From positions 3,224,001-3,288,000 of the forward strand of contig NZ_JAPELY010000001.1 of assembly GCF_026343295.1 (NCBI RefSeq): a stretch of DNA of 64,000 nt, in the 5' to 3' direction. Made by a program: the position numbers and the translations under genes. Of the stretch, positions 52,000 to 61,727 are shown in pieces. The notes under the pieces are model-generated. The model searched no databases and was not told where the DNA came from. It worked only from the letters and a program-made list of their open reading frames with translations. How positions within the stretch are numbered: the first letter of the stretch is position 1; each line of letters starts with the position of its first letter. Origin of the DNA: Streptomyces sp. NBC_00083. Its GTDB lineage: Bacteria; Actinomycetota; Actinomycetes; Streptomycetales; Streptomycetaceae.

Positions 52000-53040
52000 A
52001 TGCCCCAGGACATCGACTTCGCCCTGCCCGCTCCCTCGCGGATCAGTCCGGGCCTCGACCGGGCCCGCCTGCACAACGCCGCCTGGGTGCGCCGTCTCGG
52101 TCTCGTCACCGACGACCGTTCGGCGGCCTGGTACGACTCCTGGGACATGCCGCGCCTGGCCGCGCTCGGTTTTCCGCACGCCGACGGCCCCGGCCTGGAC
52201 CTGTGCGCGGACGCGATGGCCTTCTTCTTCGTCTTCGACGACCAATTCGACGGCCCGCTCGGCCGGGACCCCGCCCGGACCTCCCGCGTGTGCGGGCAGT
52301 TGACCGACATCGCCCACGGCGCCGCCGCGCCCACCGACGCCGACCCGTGCACCGCCGCGTTCGCCGACATCCGGTCCCGGGAGATCCGCGGCGCCCACCC
52401 GGCCTGGATCGCACGGACCGCACACGAGTGGGAGTACTACTTCGCCGCGCAGGCCCACGAAGCGATAGGACGCCTCCGCGGCACCCCGGCCGACATGGAG
52501 ACGTACCTCCAGGTCCGCCGGGGCATCGCCGGAACCGACCTCCCGCTGTCCCTGGGGGAGCGCGCCGCGGGCATCACCGTCCCCGCGGCGGCCTTCCACG
52601 CTCCTCAGCTGCGCATCATGCGGCAGACCGCCATCGACGTGACGCTGATGTGCAACGACGTGTACTCCGTGGAGAAGGAGGAGGCCCGCGGCGACATGGA
52701 CAACCTGGTCCTGGTCCTCGAATCGGCACGGCATCTCACGCGTGACGCGGCCGTCGCCGAGGCCCGCCGGCACGTGGACCGCCGCGTCGGACGCTTCGAC
52801 GAACTCGCCGTCCAGACAACCGCGTTGTGTGCCCAGCTCGGGCTCGGGCCCGAGGAGGAGGCCGCCGTGCACACGTACGTCGACATCATGGCCGCCTGGA
52901 TGAGCGGCTACCACGCCTGGCAGACGGAGACGCTCCGCTACCGCACGGCCCCCGAGGTCGTCCCGGCCTCCGGCCCCGGCTATCTCGACCAGATCCTGCA
53001 CAACAGCCCCGCCAACGCGCCCTGCCACCAGGCGTCCTGA
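52000..53040 (+). CDS. Class I sesquiterpene-type terpene synthase
   Basis: The protein has 346 residues. The Mg-binding DDQFD is at residues 80-84 and the NSE triad reads Asn219, Ser223, Glu227 in [10 protein letters not shown] terminal RYR fits the RY pair. Length and motif spacing fit a single-domain bacterial cyclase such as pentalenene synthase. It should ionise a prenyl diphosphate, most likely farnesyl diphosphate. It lacks the features I associate with 2-methylisoborneol or geosmin synthases. The product is unknown. Confidence 0.87.
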   Translation: MPQDIDFALPAPSRISPGLDRARLHNAAWVRRLGLVTDDRSAAWYDSWDMPRLAALGFPHADGPGLDLCADAMAFFFVFDDQFDGPLGRDPARTSRVCGQLTDIAHGAAAPTDADPCTAAFADIRSREIRGAHPAWIARTAHEWEYYFAAQAHEAIGRLRGTPADMETYLQVRRGIAGTDLPLSLGERAAGITVPAAAFHAPQLRIMRQTAIDVTLMCNDVYSVEKEEARGDMDNLVLVLESARHLTRDAAVAEARRHVDRRVGRFDELAVQTTALCAQLGLGPEEEAAVHTYVDIMAAWMSGYHAWQTETLRYRTAPEVVPASGPGYLDQILHNSPANAPCHQAS

Positions 53041-53114
53041 AACACAGTTGCCGCTTGCGGAATTCATCCGCACGTCAGTTGTTTCAATTGCGGAACTGCG
53101 GCTAGACGGACCCC

Positions 53115-53594
53115 ATGTCGGAAACAGCGAAGTCGGAAACAGCGAAGAAGAACGAGGCCTCGAACAGCACCGCGGCCAAGAGCACGGCTCGCTCCGCGAG
53201 CAGCGGAGCTCGGTCTGCTACGACCAAGGCTGCATCGGCTACGACGACCGGGGCCAAGTCGGCGACCACCGACGCCAAGTCCGCGGCGGCGCACGCCAAG
53301 ACGGCCGCGAGCCAGGCCAAGGCGGCGGCGTCCGACGCCAAGGACAGCACCGGCCGCGGCGTAGTGGCGCTGCGCTCCAAGGCCAAGGCCGGCGGCGAGA
53401 AGCTGTCCGCGGTGCCTGGCAAGTCGCTGCGTGCCGCGACGACCGCGTGGACGGTGGTCCAGAAGCGCAAGCAGATCGCGGCGGGCCTGGGAGGCGGCGC
53501 GCTGGCAGCCCTGGCGGGCGCCTACAGCCTCGGCAGGGTGACCGCCCGGCGTGGACACGGGCCTTTCACCCGTGCCACGGGCGGCCGGTTCTGA
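53115..53594 (+). CDS. Ala/Lys/Thr-rich low-complexity protein with one hydrophobic segment
   Basis: The protein has 159 residues. The first 90 are composed largely of Ala, Lys, Ser and Thr in irregular AKSAA/ATTKA repeats, suggesting a disordered or helical, positively charged region. A hydrophobic segment (QIAAGLGGGALAALAGAYSLG) follows near the end. It may be a membrane-tethered nucleic-acid- or wall-binding protein; this is speculation. Confidence 0.65.
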   Translation: MSETAKSETAKKNEASNSTAAKSTARSASSGARSATTKAASATTTGAKSATTDAKSAAAHAKTAASQAKAAASDAKDSTGRGVVALRSKAKAGGEKLSAVPGKSLRAATTAWTVVQKRKQIAAGLGGGALAALAGAYSLGRVTARRGHGPFTRATGGRF

Positions 53595-53656
53595 CAAGGC
53601 CGCCCGACGGTGAATCCGCTCCCGCGGAAATCACCCGACGGTAAAAAGCAGCCCCC

Positions 53657-53720
53657 ATGGCGGGGGATATGAGCGGTGCGATCGGCCGCGGCCGATCGCA
53701 CCGCTCATATCCCCCGCCAT
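53657..53720. terminator. Perfect 64-base palindrome
   Basis: Two 32-base arms, from ATGGCGGGGGATATGAGCGG to its exact complement ending at 53720, form an uninterrupted palindrome centred on GGCCGCGGCC. It lies after the Ala-rich gene and before the decamer array. It would act as a strong terminator and could extrude a cruciform. Confidence 0.75.
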
Positions 53721-53810
53721 CGCGCGCCATCGCGCGCCATCGCGCGCCATCGCGCGCCATCGCGCGCCATCGCGCGCCATCGCGCGCCATCGCGCGCCAT
53801 CGCGCGCCAT
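53721..53810. repeat. Decamer tandem repeat (CGCGCGCCAT)x9
   Basis: Nine perfect copies of CGCGCGCCAT directly follow the 64-base palindrome; a partial unit lies before and after. With the palindrome it fills the 379-base gap between the Ala-rich gene and the FAD oxidoreductase gene. No gene is present in the gap. Confidence 0.92.
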
Positions 53811-53973
53811 CGCGCCTTTCGCGCACCCAAGTGGCGCTGACCGAACGCCGTCATGGTGCGGCTCGTCGGAATGCGTCGGGCGCCCCACGGCGCGTGGCCT
53901 ACCCGCCCGGCCGCCCTCCGTCGTGGCACGCTGAACGCTCTGCCATGGTTCGCGAGGACGACACGGAGGAAAC

Positions 53974-55221
53974 GTGACCAGCACACAGGCCGATGTCATC
54001 GTGGTGGGGGCCGGCCTGGCGGGGCTCGCCTGCGCGAGCGACCTGAGCCGCGCCGGCAAGACGGTGCGGCTGCTGGAGGCGTCCGACGCCGTGGGCGGAC
54101 GCGTACGCACCGACCGCGTCGACGGATTCCTCCTGGACCGCGGCTTCCAGGTGTTCAACACCGCCTACCCGCAGGTCAAACGCCGCTTCGAGCTCCGTGG
54201 GCTCCGGCTGCGGCCCTTCACACCGGGCGCCCTCGTCCACACCCCGCAGGGCCGACGGCTCTTCACCGACCCGACGCGCCGGCCCCGCCGGACCGCGGAC
54301 CTCCTGCCGGGCCGGCTGGCATCGGGCCGAGACCTCATGGCACTCGGCCTGCTCAGCGCCCGGGACATGCTGGGACCCGTCCGCGCCCTCAAACGCGGCT
54401 CCGAGCACACCACCGAGACGGCGCTCGCCGCGGCCGGCATCTCTCCCGAGCTGGTCGAGACGTTTCTTCGGCCCTTCCTGTCGGGCGTGTTCCTCGAAGA
54501 GGAACTGGAAACCTCCTCCCGCTTCTTCCACCTGGTCTGGCGGAGCATGCTGCGCGGCACCCTGTGCCTGCCCGCCGACGGCATGGGCGCGGTGCCCGCG
54601 CAGCTCGCCGAGACCCTCCCGCCGGACTGCCTTGTCCTCGACACCCCGGCACAGGCGCTGACGGACAGCGGAGTGCGGACCGAGGACGGTGTCCACTGGG
54701 AAGCCCCCACGGTCGTCGTGGCCACCGGCGCGTTCATGGCCGCCCGGCTGCTGCCGGGGCTCGCGATTCCGCCCACCCGCACCGTGACCACGTACCACCA
54801 CGTGGCCCCGGAGTCTCCACTGGGCGAACCGACCCTGCTCCTCGACAGCGGGCGACGGTTCCTCAACACCTGCGTACAGAGCGATGTCGCCCCGACCTAC
54901 GCGCCCGCCGGCAGCGCCCTCATCTGCACGTCCGTCCTGGGCGAGAGCGGCACCGAGCGTGAGGGCGAGCTGCGTGCCGCGCTCGGCGACGTGTACGGCA
55001 CCGACACCGCGCGCTGGCAGCTGCTCCAAGTCGACACCGTCCACGAGGCGTTGCCCGCCATGACCCCTCCCTGGCCGCTGTCCCGGCCCACCCGCGTCGC
55101 CCCGGGCCGCCATGTGTGCGGCGACCACCGGGCCACCGGCTCGGTCCAGGGCGCCCTCGCGTCGGGGACGCGGGCCGCCCGCGAGGTGCTCACCGCCACC
55201 GGACCGGGGCGTACGCCGTAG
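53974..55221 (+). CDS. FAD-dependent amine-oxidase/desaturase-like protein
   Basis: The protein has 415 residues from GTG 53974, with GGAGGAAA just upstream. The N-terminal dinucleotide motif [21 protein letters not shown], Glu-Ala at the strand end and GGRVRT are present. DRGFQVFNTAYP and the C-terminal GDHRATGSVQGALASG complete the family pattern. It is related to phytoene-desaturase-type proteins and lies a few kilobases from the carotenoid genes, so a role in carotenoid or terpenoid chemistry is possible but not shown. Confidence 0.82.
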   Translation: MTSTQADVIVVGAGLAGLACASDLSRAGKTVRLLEASDAVGGRVRTDRVDGFLLDRGFQVFNTAYPQVKRRFELRGLRLRPFTPGALVHTPQGRRLFTDPTRRPRRTADLLPGRLASGRDLMALGLLSARDMLGPVRALKRGSEHTTETALAAAGISPELVETFLRPFLSGVFLEEELETSSRFFHLVWRSMLRGTLCLPADGMGAVPAQLAETLPPDCLVLDTPAQALTDSGVRTEDGVHWEAPTVVVATGAFMAARLLPGLAIPPTRTVTTYHHVAPESPLGEPTLLLDSGRRFLNTCVQSDVAPTYAPAGSALICTSVLGESGTEREGELRAALGDVYGTDTARWQLLQVDTVHEALPAMTPPWPLSRPTRVAPGRHVCGDHRATGSVQGALASGTRAAREVLTATGPGRTP

Positions 55222-55270
55222 GGCCTGACCGGTCGACATGTGCGGAGCGAGCCGCCACCCGAGCGGAAGG

Positions 55271-56248
55271 TCAGGCCGCCAGCACCCGCTCCAGCCAGGA
55301 ACGGCGGGCCTGCCACGCCGCCCGGCTGATCGCCGCGTCCGGGACCACAAGGTCGAACGTGTGATAGCCGCCGGACCACACGTGCAGCTCGGCAGAGCCG
55401 CCGGCCCGCCAGATCCGGTCGGCGAAGGCGACGGCCTCGTCGCGCAGCGTCTCCGCGGAGCCGACGTCGATGAAGGCCGGCGGCAGTCCGGACAGATCCG
55501 TGGCGCGGGCGGGCGCGGCGTAGGGCGACACGTCCGGGCCCCCGCACGCGGAACCGAGCAGGGACTTCCACCCGAAGCCGTTCCAGCTCCGGTCCCACAC
55601 ATCGACACCGTCCATCTGATGGGCCGAAGCACTGTCGTTGCGGTCGTCGAGCATCGGGCACATCAGCAACTGCCCGGCCAGCCGCGGACCGCCCGTGTCG
55701 CGCACCGACAGACTCAGCGCGGCGGCCAGGCCACCGCCGGCACTCGTCCCCGCCACGACGATCCGGTCCGCGTCCAAGCCGAGTTCGGCCGCGTGCTCAA
55801 CGGTCCACAGCAGCCCGGCGTGGACATCGTCGAGCGGTGCGGGATGCGGATGCTCCGGCGCGAGCCGGTACCCGACCGAGATCAGCGACGCCCCGAGCCG
55901 CTCGGCCTCGTCCAGCAGCGGCCCGATGAAGAACAGGTGCCGGGGATCGCCGGTGACGTAGCCGCCGCCGTGCAGGAAGTAGATGGCCGGGCGCGACGCG
56001 GCCGGGCCCGAAACGGCGGCAGGCGTGCAGATCAGCAGCTCGGCCCCCGAAGTGCCGGACGCCCCCGCAACCGAGCGCGAAGTCACCTCGAACCGCCCGC
56101 CCCGCCGCAGCTCGTCGAGCGTCGGCACCTCTGCGGCGTCCTCCGCTCGGACCTGTGGCAGCCTCTCCAGGCTCATCGGGCCCGCACCGCTCTCCTGCAC
56201 GGCGCGGTATCCGTCCAGCAACGCCGCGTCGAAAGGTATGGCCGCCAT
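55271..56248 (-). CDS. HSL-family alpha/beta-hydrolase (esterase)
   Basis: The protein has 325 residues. The oxyanion motif HGGGY, the nucleophile GTSAGGG, Asp in FIDVGSAETLRDE and His in YHTFD form the hormone-sensitive-lipase-type catalytic set. The N-terminal 75 residues form the cap. It cleaves carboxylic esters; the substrate is unknown. It lies downstream of the carotenoid Rieske gene on the same strand, with a 266-base gap. Confidence 0.88.
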   Translation of the reverse strand: MAAIPFDAALLDGYRAVQESGAGPMSLERLPQVRAEDAAEVPTLDELRRGGRFEVTSRSVAGASGTSGAELLICTPAAVSGPAASRPAIYFLHGGGYVTGDPRHLFFIGPLLDEAERLGASLISVGYRLAPEHPHPAPLDDVHAGLLWTVEHAAELGLDADRIVVAGTSAGGGLAAALSLSVRDTGGPRLAGQLLMCPMLDDRNDSASAHQMDGVDVWDRSWNGFGWKSLLGSACGGPDVSPYAAPARATDLSGLPPAFIDVGSAETLRDEAVAFADRIWRAGGSAELHVWSGGYHTFDLVVPDAAISRAAWQARRSWLERVLAA

Positions 56249-56514
56249 CAATCCGCCCTCGTCAAAATGCGCGCGCCATCCCCGGGCACGGCGCTCATGG
56301 GTTCCGAATGCGCTCCCGTTGCGCCCTCGTTGAGGCGAGCGTCCGGTCGCTGGGGGCAGTGTAGATCTTGCTCTACGCGGCCCGGCCCCAGGGTTCCGGG
56401 GCTCCGCGCCGGGCCGGGGCACGGCAGCGGGCCGGAGCGTGCGACCGGTCGGGCTACGGGACGCGAAGCAGTCACGCGGTCGGCCGGACAGGTCCTGTCC
56501 GCCCCGTCGGGCGC

Positions 56515-57561
56515 TCAGCCCGGGAAGCGTCCCGTCGACCGCAACAGCCAGCGCCGTTCCGCGTACGCGAGGTCGTCGCGCCACAGCCGGCCCGCGGTGT
56601 GGTTGACGAGAGGGCCGGCGAGCGGCCGGAGCAGCTGGGCCACGCGGAAGCCGGGCCGGTCGGAGGTGGCGATGACCGCCTCGACCACGGCGGTACGCGG
56701 CCGGCCCCGGGCATCGGTGCCCAGCGGCGTCGCATGCGTCTCGACGACCGAACCCACCCCCTCGCCCCGGGTGATGTGCATGACCACGGTGCGCGGTTCG
56801 GGCGCCGTGAAGGCCGCGCGCACCGGGACCACCACACGGCCGGCCACCTTGAACGACACATCGACGACGAACGCGTCGTCCTCGTCCGTGCCGTCACGCC
56901 GCGGCGCGCTGACCACCGTCAGGTCGACGAAGGAGTACGGGTGGAACCAGGCGCCGTGCCACGGGTCGAGGCGGTTGGCGACAATGTCCTCGGGCTCACA
57001 GACACCCGCCGTCGTGTACACCGACGCGAGCGACCGGTCGAGGCGGGGACGGGGAGGCAACACCGGCGCTTCCAGGGGTGGTTGGGCCTCGTCGGCCGCG
57101 TCGAGCCGCACCCAGATCAGCACCCCGTCGTCGTGTACGGGCAGCGGCTCCCAGCCCGCCGTCGGGGCCCCGCTCAGGGCGAGCCCGTGCCAGTGACACA
57201 CCAGGGTGCCGCAGTGCACCGGGCTGTTCTTGAGCGGCGCCCCCAGGTGCGGACACTGTCCGGGCCCGGCCACGGGCGTGCCGTAGGTGTCGCGCCACAC
57301 CACGATCTCGCGTCCCGCAATGGTGCGCCCCCACGGGGCGGTCGCGGTCAGGGCCCGGGAGGCGCCCACGACGTACCAGTTGCCGGACGGTCTGGCCTGG
57401 GCGCGGCGCAGGGCCGCATCGATGAGTGCGGGGCTCGCCTCGCGCCAGGTACTGCGCTGCTGCTCCCAGGGCACGGCACGTTTGCGCAGGCCGAGGGGGA
57501 GGCGGGGGCGCCGTGCCGGATCGCGCGAGACCATGCGCTTCTGCTTTCGTGAGTAACCCAT
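56515..57561 (-). CDS. Rieske [2Fe-2S] protein of the carotenoid cluster (DUF5914-like)
   Basis: The protein has 348 residues. The Rieske ligands are Cys103-x-His105 (CPHLGAP) and Cys122-x2-His125 (CHWH). The C-terminal 200 residues are beta-rich without the mononuclear iron motif of ring-hydroxylating oxygenases being obvious. It follows crtB by 54 bases on the same strand. I associate this kind of protein (DUF5914) with Streptomyces crt clusters. A role in carotenoid tailoring is inferred from position. Confidence 0.8.
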   Translation of the reverse strand: MGYSRKQKRMVSRDPARRPRLPLGLRKRAVPWEQQRSTWREASPALIDAALRRAQARPSGNWYVVGASRALTATAPWGRTIAGREIVVWRDTYGTPVAGPGQCPHLGAPLKNSPVHCGTLVCHWHGLALSGAPTAGWEPLPVHDDGVLIWVRLDAADEAQPPLEAPVLPPRPRLDRSLASVYTTAGVCEPEDIVANRLDPWHGAWFHPYSFVDLTVVSAPRRDGTDEDDAFVVDVSFKVAGRVVVPVRAAFTAPEPRTVVMHITRGEGVGSVVETHATPLGTDARGRPRTAVVEAVIATSDRPGFRVAQLLRPLAGPLVNHTAGRLWRDDLAYAERRWLLRSTGRFPG

Positions 57562-57615
57562 GCCGACCCCGCTCCCGTGGGCGGCCCTGCGTCGGCTCGC
57601 CTGCCCGCCATCGTG

Positions 57616-58647
57616 TCAGCCGGCCCCGGACGGCTCCGGCCGCCGCGCCACGACGGCGGCCGCGGCGGCCGTGGCGCTGTTCGGGGCCCCGGTGTGCAGG
57701 ACGGTGCCGGGTGCCCGGCGGTGACGTGCCCGTGCGCGGCTGACGAGCCCGTCGAGAGCGATCAGCGCGCGCTTGCGGCGCGGGACCACGGCACGCCGGT
57801 GCACGACGCTGTAGCCGTCGGCGGCGATGGCGTCCAAAATGCCGCGGTAGAGCACGAACGCGGTGCGGATGCACGGCCTGGCCCGCGGGCTGAGCATCGC
57901 GATGCCGGGCGCGGCCTCCCGGTAGACGCGCCGGGTGAGGTGCTCCGCCGCACGCAGTGCCTGCGTGATGCCCGGGTCGCCCCTTCCCGTCCGTCTGCTC
58001 CACTCCAAAAGGTGCCGGTCGACGCCGTGCGCGGCCAGCAGGTCGAGGGGAAGGTAGACCCGGCCCCGGTCCAGGTCCTCGCCGACGTCCCGCAGGAAGT
58101 TGGTGAGCTGGAACGCCACGCCCAGGGCCGCCGCATGCGGTGCGGCCTCGGCGGCCGGCACCACCGTGCCCAGGACCGGCAGCATTTGCAGACCGATGAC
58201 GGCCGCCGATCCGTGCATGTAGGAGCGCAGGTCGGCATAGGTGGCGTAGGAGGTGACCGTGAGGTCGCTGCGCATGGACGCCATGAAGTCCCGGAACAGC
58301 TGGGGGTCGATGGCGTAGCGGTCCGCGGTGTCGGCCACCGCCCGGATGACGGGCCGGGCCGTCGCCGCCCCGGGAAGCAGTCCGGCGTCGAGCTCCCGGT
58401 CCAACTCGTCCAGCGCGCACCTGCGCCGGTCCGTCGTGGCGGTGCTGTCCAGCGAGTCGACGATGTCGTCCGCCCAGCGGGCGAACCCGTACAACGCGTG
58501 GACGGCCGCCCGGTGTTCGAGGGGAAGCAGCCGGGTGGCGAGGAAGTAGGTCCTGCCGTGCCGGGCGTTGAGCGCCCTGCACTGCTGGTACGCGTAACGC
58601 AGACCGGGGTCGGTGATACCGGCGGCGTTGAGCTCGCGGGCGGTCAT
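57616..58647 (-). CDS. crtB: Phytoene synthase
   Basis: The protein has 343 residues of the squalene/phytoene synthase family. The two aspartate-rich motifs are in [12 protein letters not shown] and [15 protein letters not shown]. It condenses two geranylgeranyl diphosphate molecules to phytoene. The ATG overlaps the crtI stop by one base (TGATG), so the crtE-crtI-crtB unit is coupled. A C-terminal extension of about 40 low-complexity residues is present. Confidence 0.92.
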   Translation of the reverse strand: MTARELNAAGITDPGLRYAYQQCRALNARHGRTYFLATRLLPLEHRAAVHALYGFARWADDIVDSLDSTATTDRRRCALDELDRELDAGLLPGAATARPVIRAVADTADRYAIDPQLFRDFMASMRSDLTVTSYATYADLRSYMHGSAAVIGLQMLPVLGTVVPAAEAAPHAAALGVAFQLTNFLRDVGEDLDRGRVYLPLDLLAAHGVDRHLLEWSRRTGRGDPGITQALRAAEHLTRRVYREAAPGIAMLSPRARPCIRTAFVLYRGILDAIAADGYSVVHRRAVVPRRKRALIALDGLVSRARARHRRAPGTVLHTGAPNSATAAAAAVVARRPEPSGAG

Positions 58648-60200
58648 CAGGGGCGCTCCTTGGCGGAGTTCGGGGCCGGGGGCAGATCGGGTCGACGGGG
58701 GACGCGGGAGCGCGGGGCGGCGGCTCCGGTGATGCGGGCGGCGGCGAGCTTTCCCGAGACGAGCACCGTGGGCACGCCCACGCCGGGGGTGGTGCCGCAC
58801 CCCGCGAGGACGACGTTCTCGGTGCCGTTGACGAGATTGCGCGGCCGGAAGGGACCGGTCTGCGCGAAGGTGTGGGCGGCGGAGAAGGGGGTGCCGTACA
58901 GATGCCCCTGGGCCTGCCAGTCCGCCGGTGTGACCAGGTGCTCGTCCGTCACCGATGCGGCGAGCCCCGCCAGGCCCCGGCGTTCCAGTTCGGTGAGGAG
59001 CCGGGTGCGGTAGCGCGGGGCGAGTTCGGCCCAGGCGCGCGCGTCGGGACCGATGGCCGTGTTGGGGCAGGGAGCGAGGATGTAGTGGAGGTGTCTGCCG
59101 GGGGGTGCGAGGCCGGGGTCGCTCGCGGTGGGCCGGGTGATGAGGAGCGAGGGGTCGCTCATGAGCCGGCCCTGCCGGGTGACTTCGTCGAACGTCGTCT
59201 TCCAAGCCGCGCCGAACGAGATGGTGTGATGGGCGAGTTGGGGCCAGGTGCGGTCGCAGCCGGCGTGCAGCACCACCGCCGAGGGAGCGGCCCGCAGACC
59301 CACCGGGCGCCGCGGGGCCCGGCCGAGGAGCCGGTAGGCGACCGGCAGGTCGGCGGTGAGGACGACGGCGTCGCACGGGATGCGTTCGTGCTCGGTCACC
59401 ACCGCGGTGATCCGCTGCCCCGAACGCTCCAGCCGCACCACGTTCTCCCCGTAGCGCAGGCGCGCGCCCGCGGACGAGGCGGCGTCCGCCATCGCCGCGG
59501 GGAGCGCGTGCATGCCGCCGCGCGGGAAGTACACGCCGGCGACGGTGTCCATGTAGGCGATCACCGCGTACGCGGCCAGGGCGCGGGCCGGCGGCACGCC
59601 CGCGTACAGGGACTGGAAGGAGAAGACCCTGCGCAGGCGTTCGTCCTTGATGAAGCGCCCGATGCGGGCGTCGAGACGGCCGAAGCCGCCCAGGGCGGCG
59701 AGCCTGGCGAGGTCGGGGGTGAGCAGCTGCAACGGCGAGTCGAAGTTGGTGTCGATGAAGCTGCCGATCTGCGCCCGGTACAGCCGCTGGAGCCACTCCC
59801 GCAGCCTGCGGTAGCCCTGGGCCTCGCGCGCTCCGGCGAACCGGGCGACCTCGCTCTCCATGGCGTCACCGTCGGTGTGCACGTCCAGGGTGGCGCCGTC
59901 GGCGAAGCGGGCCCGGTAGGCCGGATGCAGCGCGATCAGCTCCACCTGGTCGTACAGGCTCCTGCCGACGGCGGCGAAGGCCTCGTCGGCGAACTCCGGC
60001 ATGGTCAGCACCGTCGGCCCGGTGTCCCGCAGGAAGCCACCGCTGTCGAGCCTCCCCGCGCGGCCGCCGGGGCCCGGTGACCGCTCGACGAGGGTGACCC
60101 GGCGGCCCGCCCCGAGCAGGTGCAGCGCCGCGGAGAGACCGGCGAGTCCGGCCCCGACGACGACCACGTGGTCGGTGCGGCCCGGAATGGTGCGCCTCAT
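58647..60200 (-). CDS. crtI: Phytoene desaturase
   Basis: The protein has 517 residues. The FAD motif [21 protein letters not shown] and GGRAGRLD are at the N-terminus, and [19 protein letters not shown] closes the C-terminal FAD site as in bacterial CrtI. It would introduce the four double bonds that give lycopene. It overlaps crtE by four bases (ATGA). Confidence 0.92.
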   Translation of the reverse strand: MRRTIPGRTDHVVVVGAGLAGLSAALHLLGAGRRVTLVERSPGPGGRAGRLDSGGFLRDTGPTVLTMPEFADEAFAAVGRSLYDQVELIALHPAYRARFADGATLDVHTDGDAMESEVARFAGAREAQGYRRLREWLQRLYRAQIGSFIDTNFDSPLQLLTPDLARLAALGGFGRLDARIGRFIKDERLRRVFSFQSLYAGVPPARALAAYAVIAYMDTVAGVYFPRGGMHALPAAMADAASSAGARLRYGENVVRLERSGQRITAVVTEHERIPCDAVVLTADLPVAYRLLGRAPRRPVGLRAAPSAVVLHAGCDRTWPQLAHHTISFGAAWKTTFDEVTRQGRLMSDPSLLITRPTASDPGLAPPGRHLHYILAPCPNTAIGPDARAWAELAPRYRTRLLTELERRGLAGLAASVTDEHLVTPADWQAQGHLYGTPFSAAHTFAQTGPFRPRNLVNGTENVVLAGCGTTPGVGVPTVLVSGKLAAARITGAAAPRSRVPRRPDLPPAPNSAKERP

Positions 60201-61501
60201 GAGGCCTCTTCCGTCGTGGAGCGATGCGGGCCGGCCGGGGAGAGCGAGACGCCGCCCCCGTGGGTCGTCGCGCCTTCGCGGACCGTGCCGTGCGGGACCG
60301 CCGGGTCTACGGAAGCCGTCGCGCCGGGCCGCCCGGCTGCCGCGTACATCAGGGCGAGCAGACGGTCGTGGCCTTCGGTGCGCGGCGAGACGTGGCTCAG
60401 ATGCCGACGGGCCGTGGTCAGCAGCTGGTCGATCCTGCGCGTCACGATCCGCCGGGCCCCCGTGGACGTCACCGCGTCGCGCACCGCGCGCAACCCGTCC
60501 GCGTCGAGGTCCGCGCGGCCCACCTGCCGCGCGAACACCTCCTGGGCCGTGGCGTTCCCGGTGGAGCCGGCCCTCGCGAGCGCCACGGCGATCAGATAGG
60601 TGGGTTTGCCGCTCCGGATGTCCTGGCCCGGCGGCCTGCCGCCGTGCTCGCCGTACAAGTCCCTTACGTCGTCGTGGAGTTGGAAGGCGATTCCGGCACA
60701 GCGGCCCGCCGCGCGGAGCGCCGCCGTCGTCTTCGCGTCGGCGCCCGCGAGCAGCGCCCCGAGCTGCAGCGGGCGCTCCACCGTGTACAGGGCGCTCTTG
60801 AGACACGCGGCGCGCACGGCGCGGGCCACGGACCGTGTCCCGGTGACCGCGCCGTGCATGTCCAGGTACTGCCCCGCGACCATCTCGGTGCGCATCACGG
60901 CCCACACGGAGCGGATCTCCTTCGCGACCGGTGCGGGCAGCTCCAGCTCACCGACGATGTCGTCGGCCCAGGCGAGCGCCAGGTCCCCGGCGAGGACCGC
61001 GGCTGACTCGCCGAGCCTGCGGTGGCCCGCGCCCGTCGCGACGCCGGCATACTGGCCGGCCACCGCCGCGTGCAGCGACGGCTCGCCACGCCGCACCAGG
61101 TCCCCGTCCATCACGTCGTCGTGGATCAGCGCACAGCACTGCAGGAGTTCGAGCGCGGCGGACAGGTCGAGCGCCGCCCGCGTCCGCGCGTCGCACGGCC
61201 GCGCGCAACCGCGCAGGCCCCACCACAGGAACCGCGGCCGTACGCGCTTTCCGCCGCCGAGCGCGAACCGCTCCAGACGCGCCGCCACGTCGTGCGCGAA
61301 CGTCTCGTCCAGCGCCTCGGCCCACGCCGTGCGGTGCGCGAGCCAGTCCTGGAGCCGGCCACGGACCGCCGCGGGGACATCGGCATCGACCTCCGCGTAC
61401 GCGGGCACCGCCGCCGGTGCCGGCCCGTCCGGGCACCCGGGGGCGGCCGGGGCGCTCGCTGGTCGCAGCCCCTCGCGCCGCCGACCGTCTTCCCAGTCCA
61501 T
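60197..61501 (-). CDS. crtE: Geranylgeranyl diphosphate synthase
   Basis: The product from ATG 61501 (AAGGAG eight bases upstream) has 434 residues, longer than the usual 300-380 because of disordered ends. The first aspartate-rich motif is HDDVMDGD with following RRGEPSLH, and the second is FQLHDDVRD. It is a trans-prenyltransferase supplying GGPP. It heads the crtE-I-B operon and is divergent from crtY. Confidence 0.9.
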   Translation of the reverse strand: MDWEDGRRREGLRPASAPAAPGCPDGPAPAAVPAYAEVDADVPAAVRGRLQDWLAHRTAWAEALDETFAHDVAARLERFALGGGKRVRPRFLWWGLRGCARPCDARTRAALDLSAALELLQCCALIHDDVMDGDLVRRGEPSLHAAVAGQYAGVATGAGHRRLGESAAVLAGDLALAWADDIVGELELPAPVAKEIRSVWAVMRTEMVAGQYLDMHGAVTGTRSVARAVRAACLKSALYTVERPLQLGALLAGADAKTTAALRAAGRCAGIAFQLHDDVRDLYGEHGGRPPGQDIRSGKPTYLIAVALARAGSTGNATAQEVFARQVGRADLDADGLRAVRDAVTSTGARRIVTRRIDQLLTTARRHLSHVSPRTEGHDRLLALMYAAAGRPGATASVDPAVPHGTVREGATTHGGGVSLSPAGPHRSTTEEAS

Positions 61502-61727
61502 CGCGGCAGCTCCTTCGGCTTGTCCGTGCCGGGCGGTCGGGGGACCCTCCCCGTGCCGGTGCCCGCCGGAGCGGCGGATACGCAGGGCGAGCATCAGCCG
61601 TCGCCCGTTCGGCGTGAACACGGGCTCACCGTGGTACTGGTGACCACGGCACGCCTTCACGTACCGGACCGCAGCAGAAGCAAACCTGATGGAGTCACTC
61701 GATTAGGGCGAGGGGAGCATCGAGCCG

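Noticed and set aside
53721..53810. CRISPR-like array
   Set aside because: The units are adjacent 10-base repeats without spacers, so it is a simple tandem repeat.
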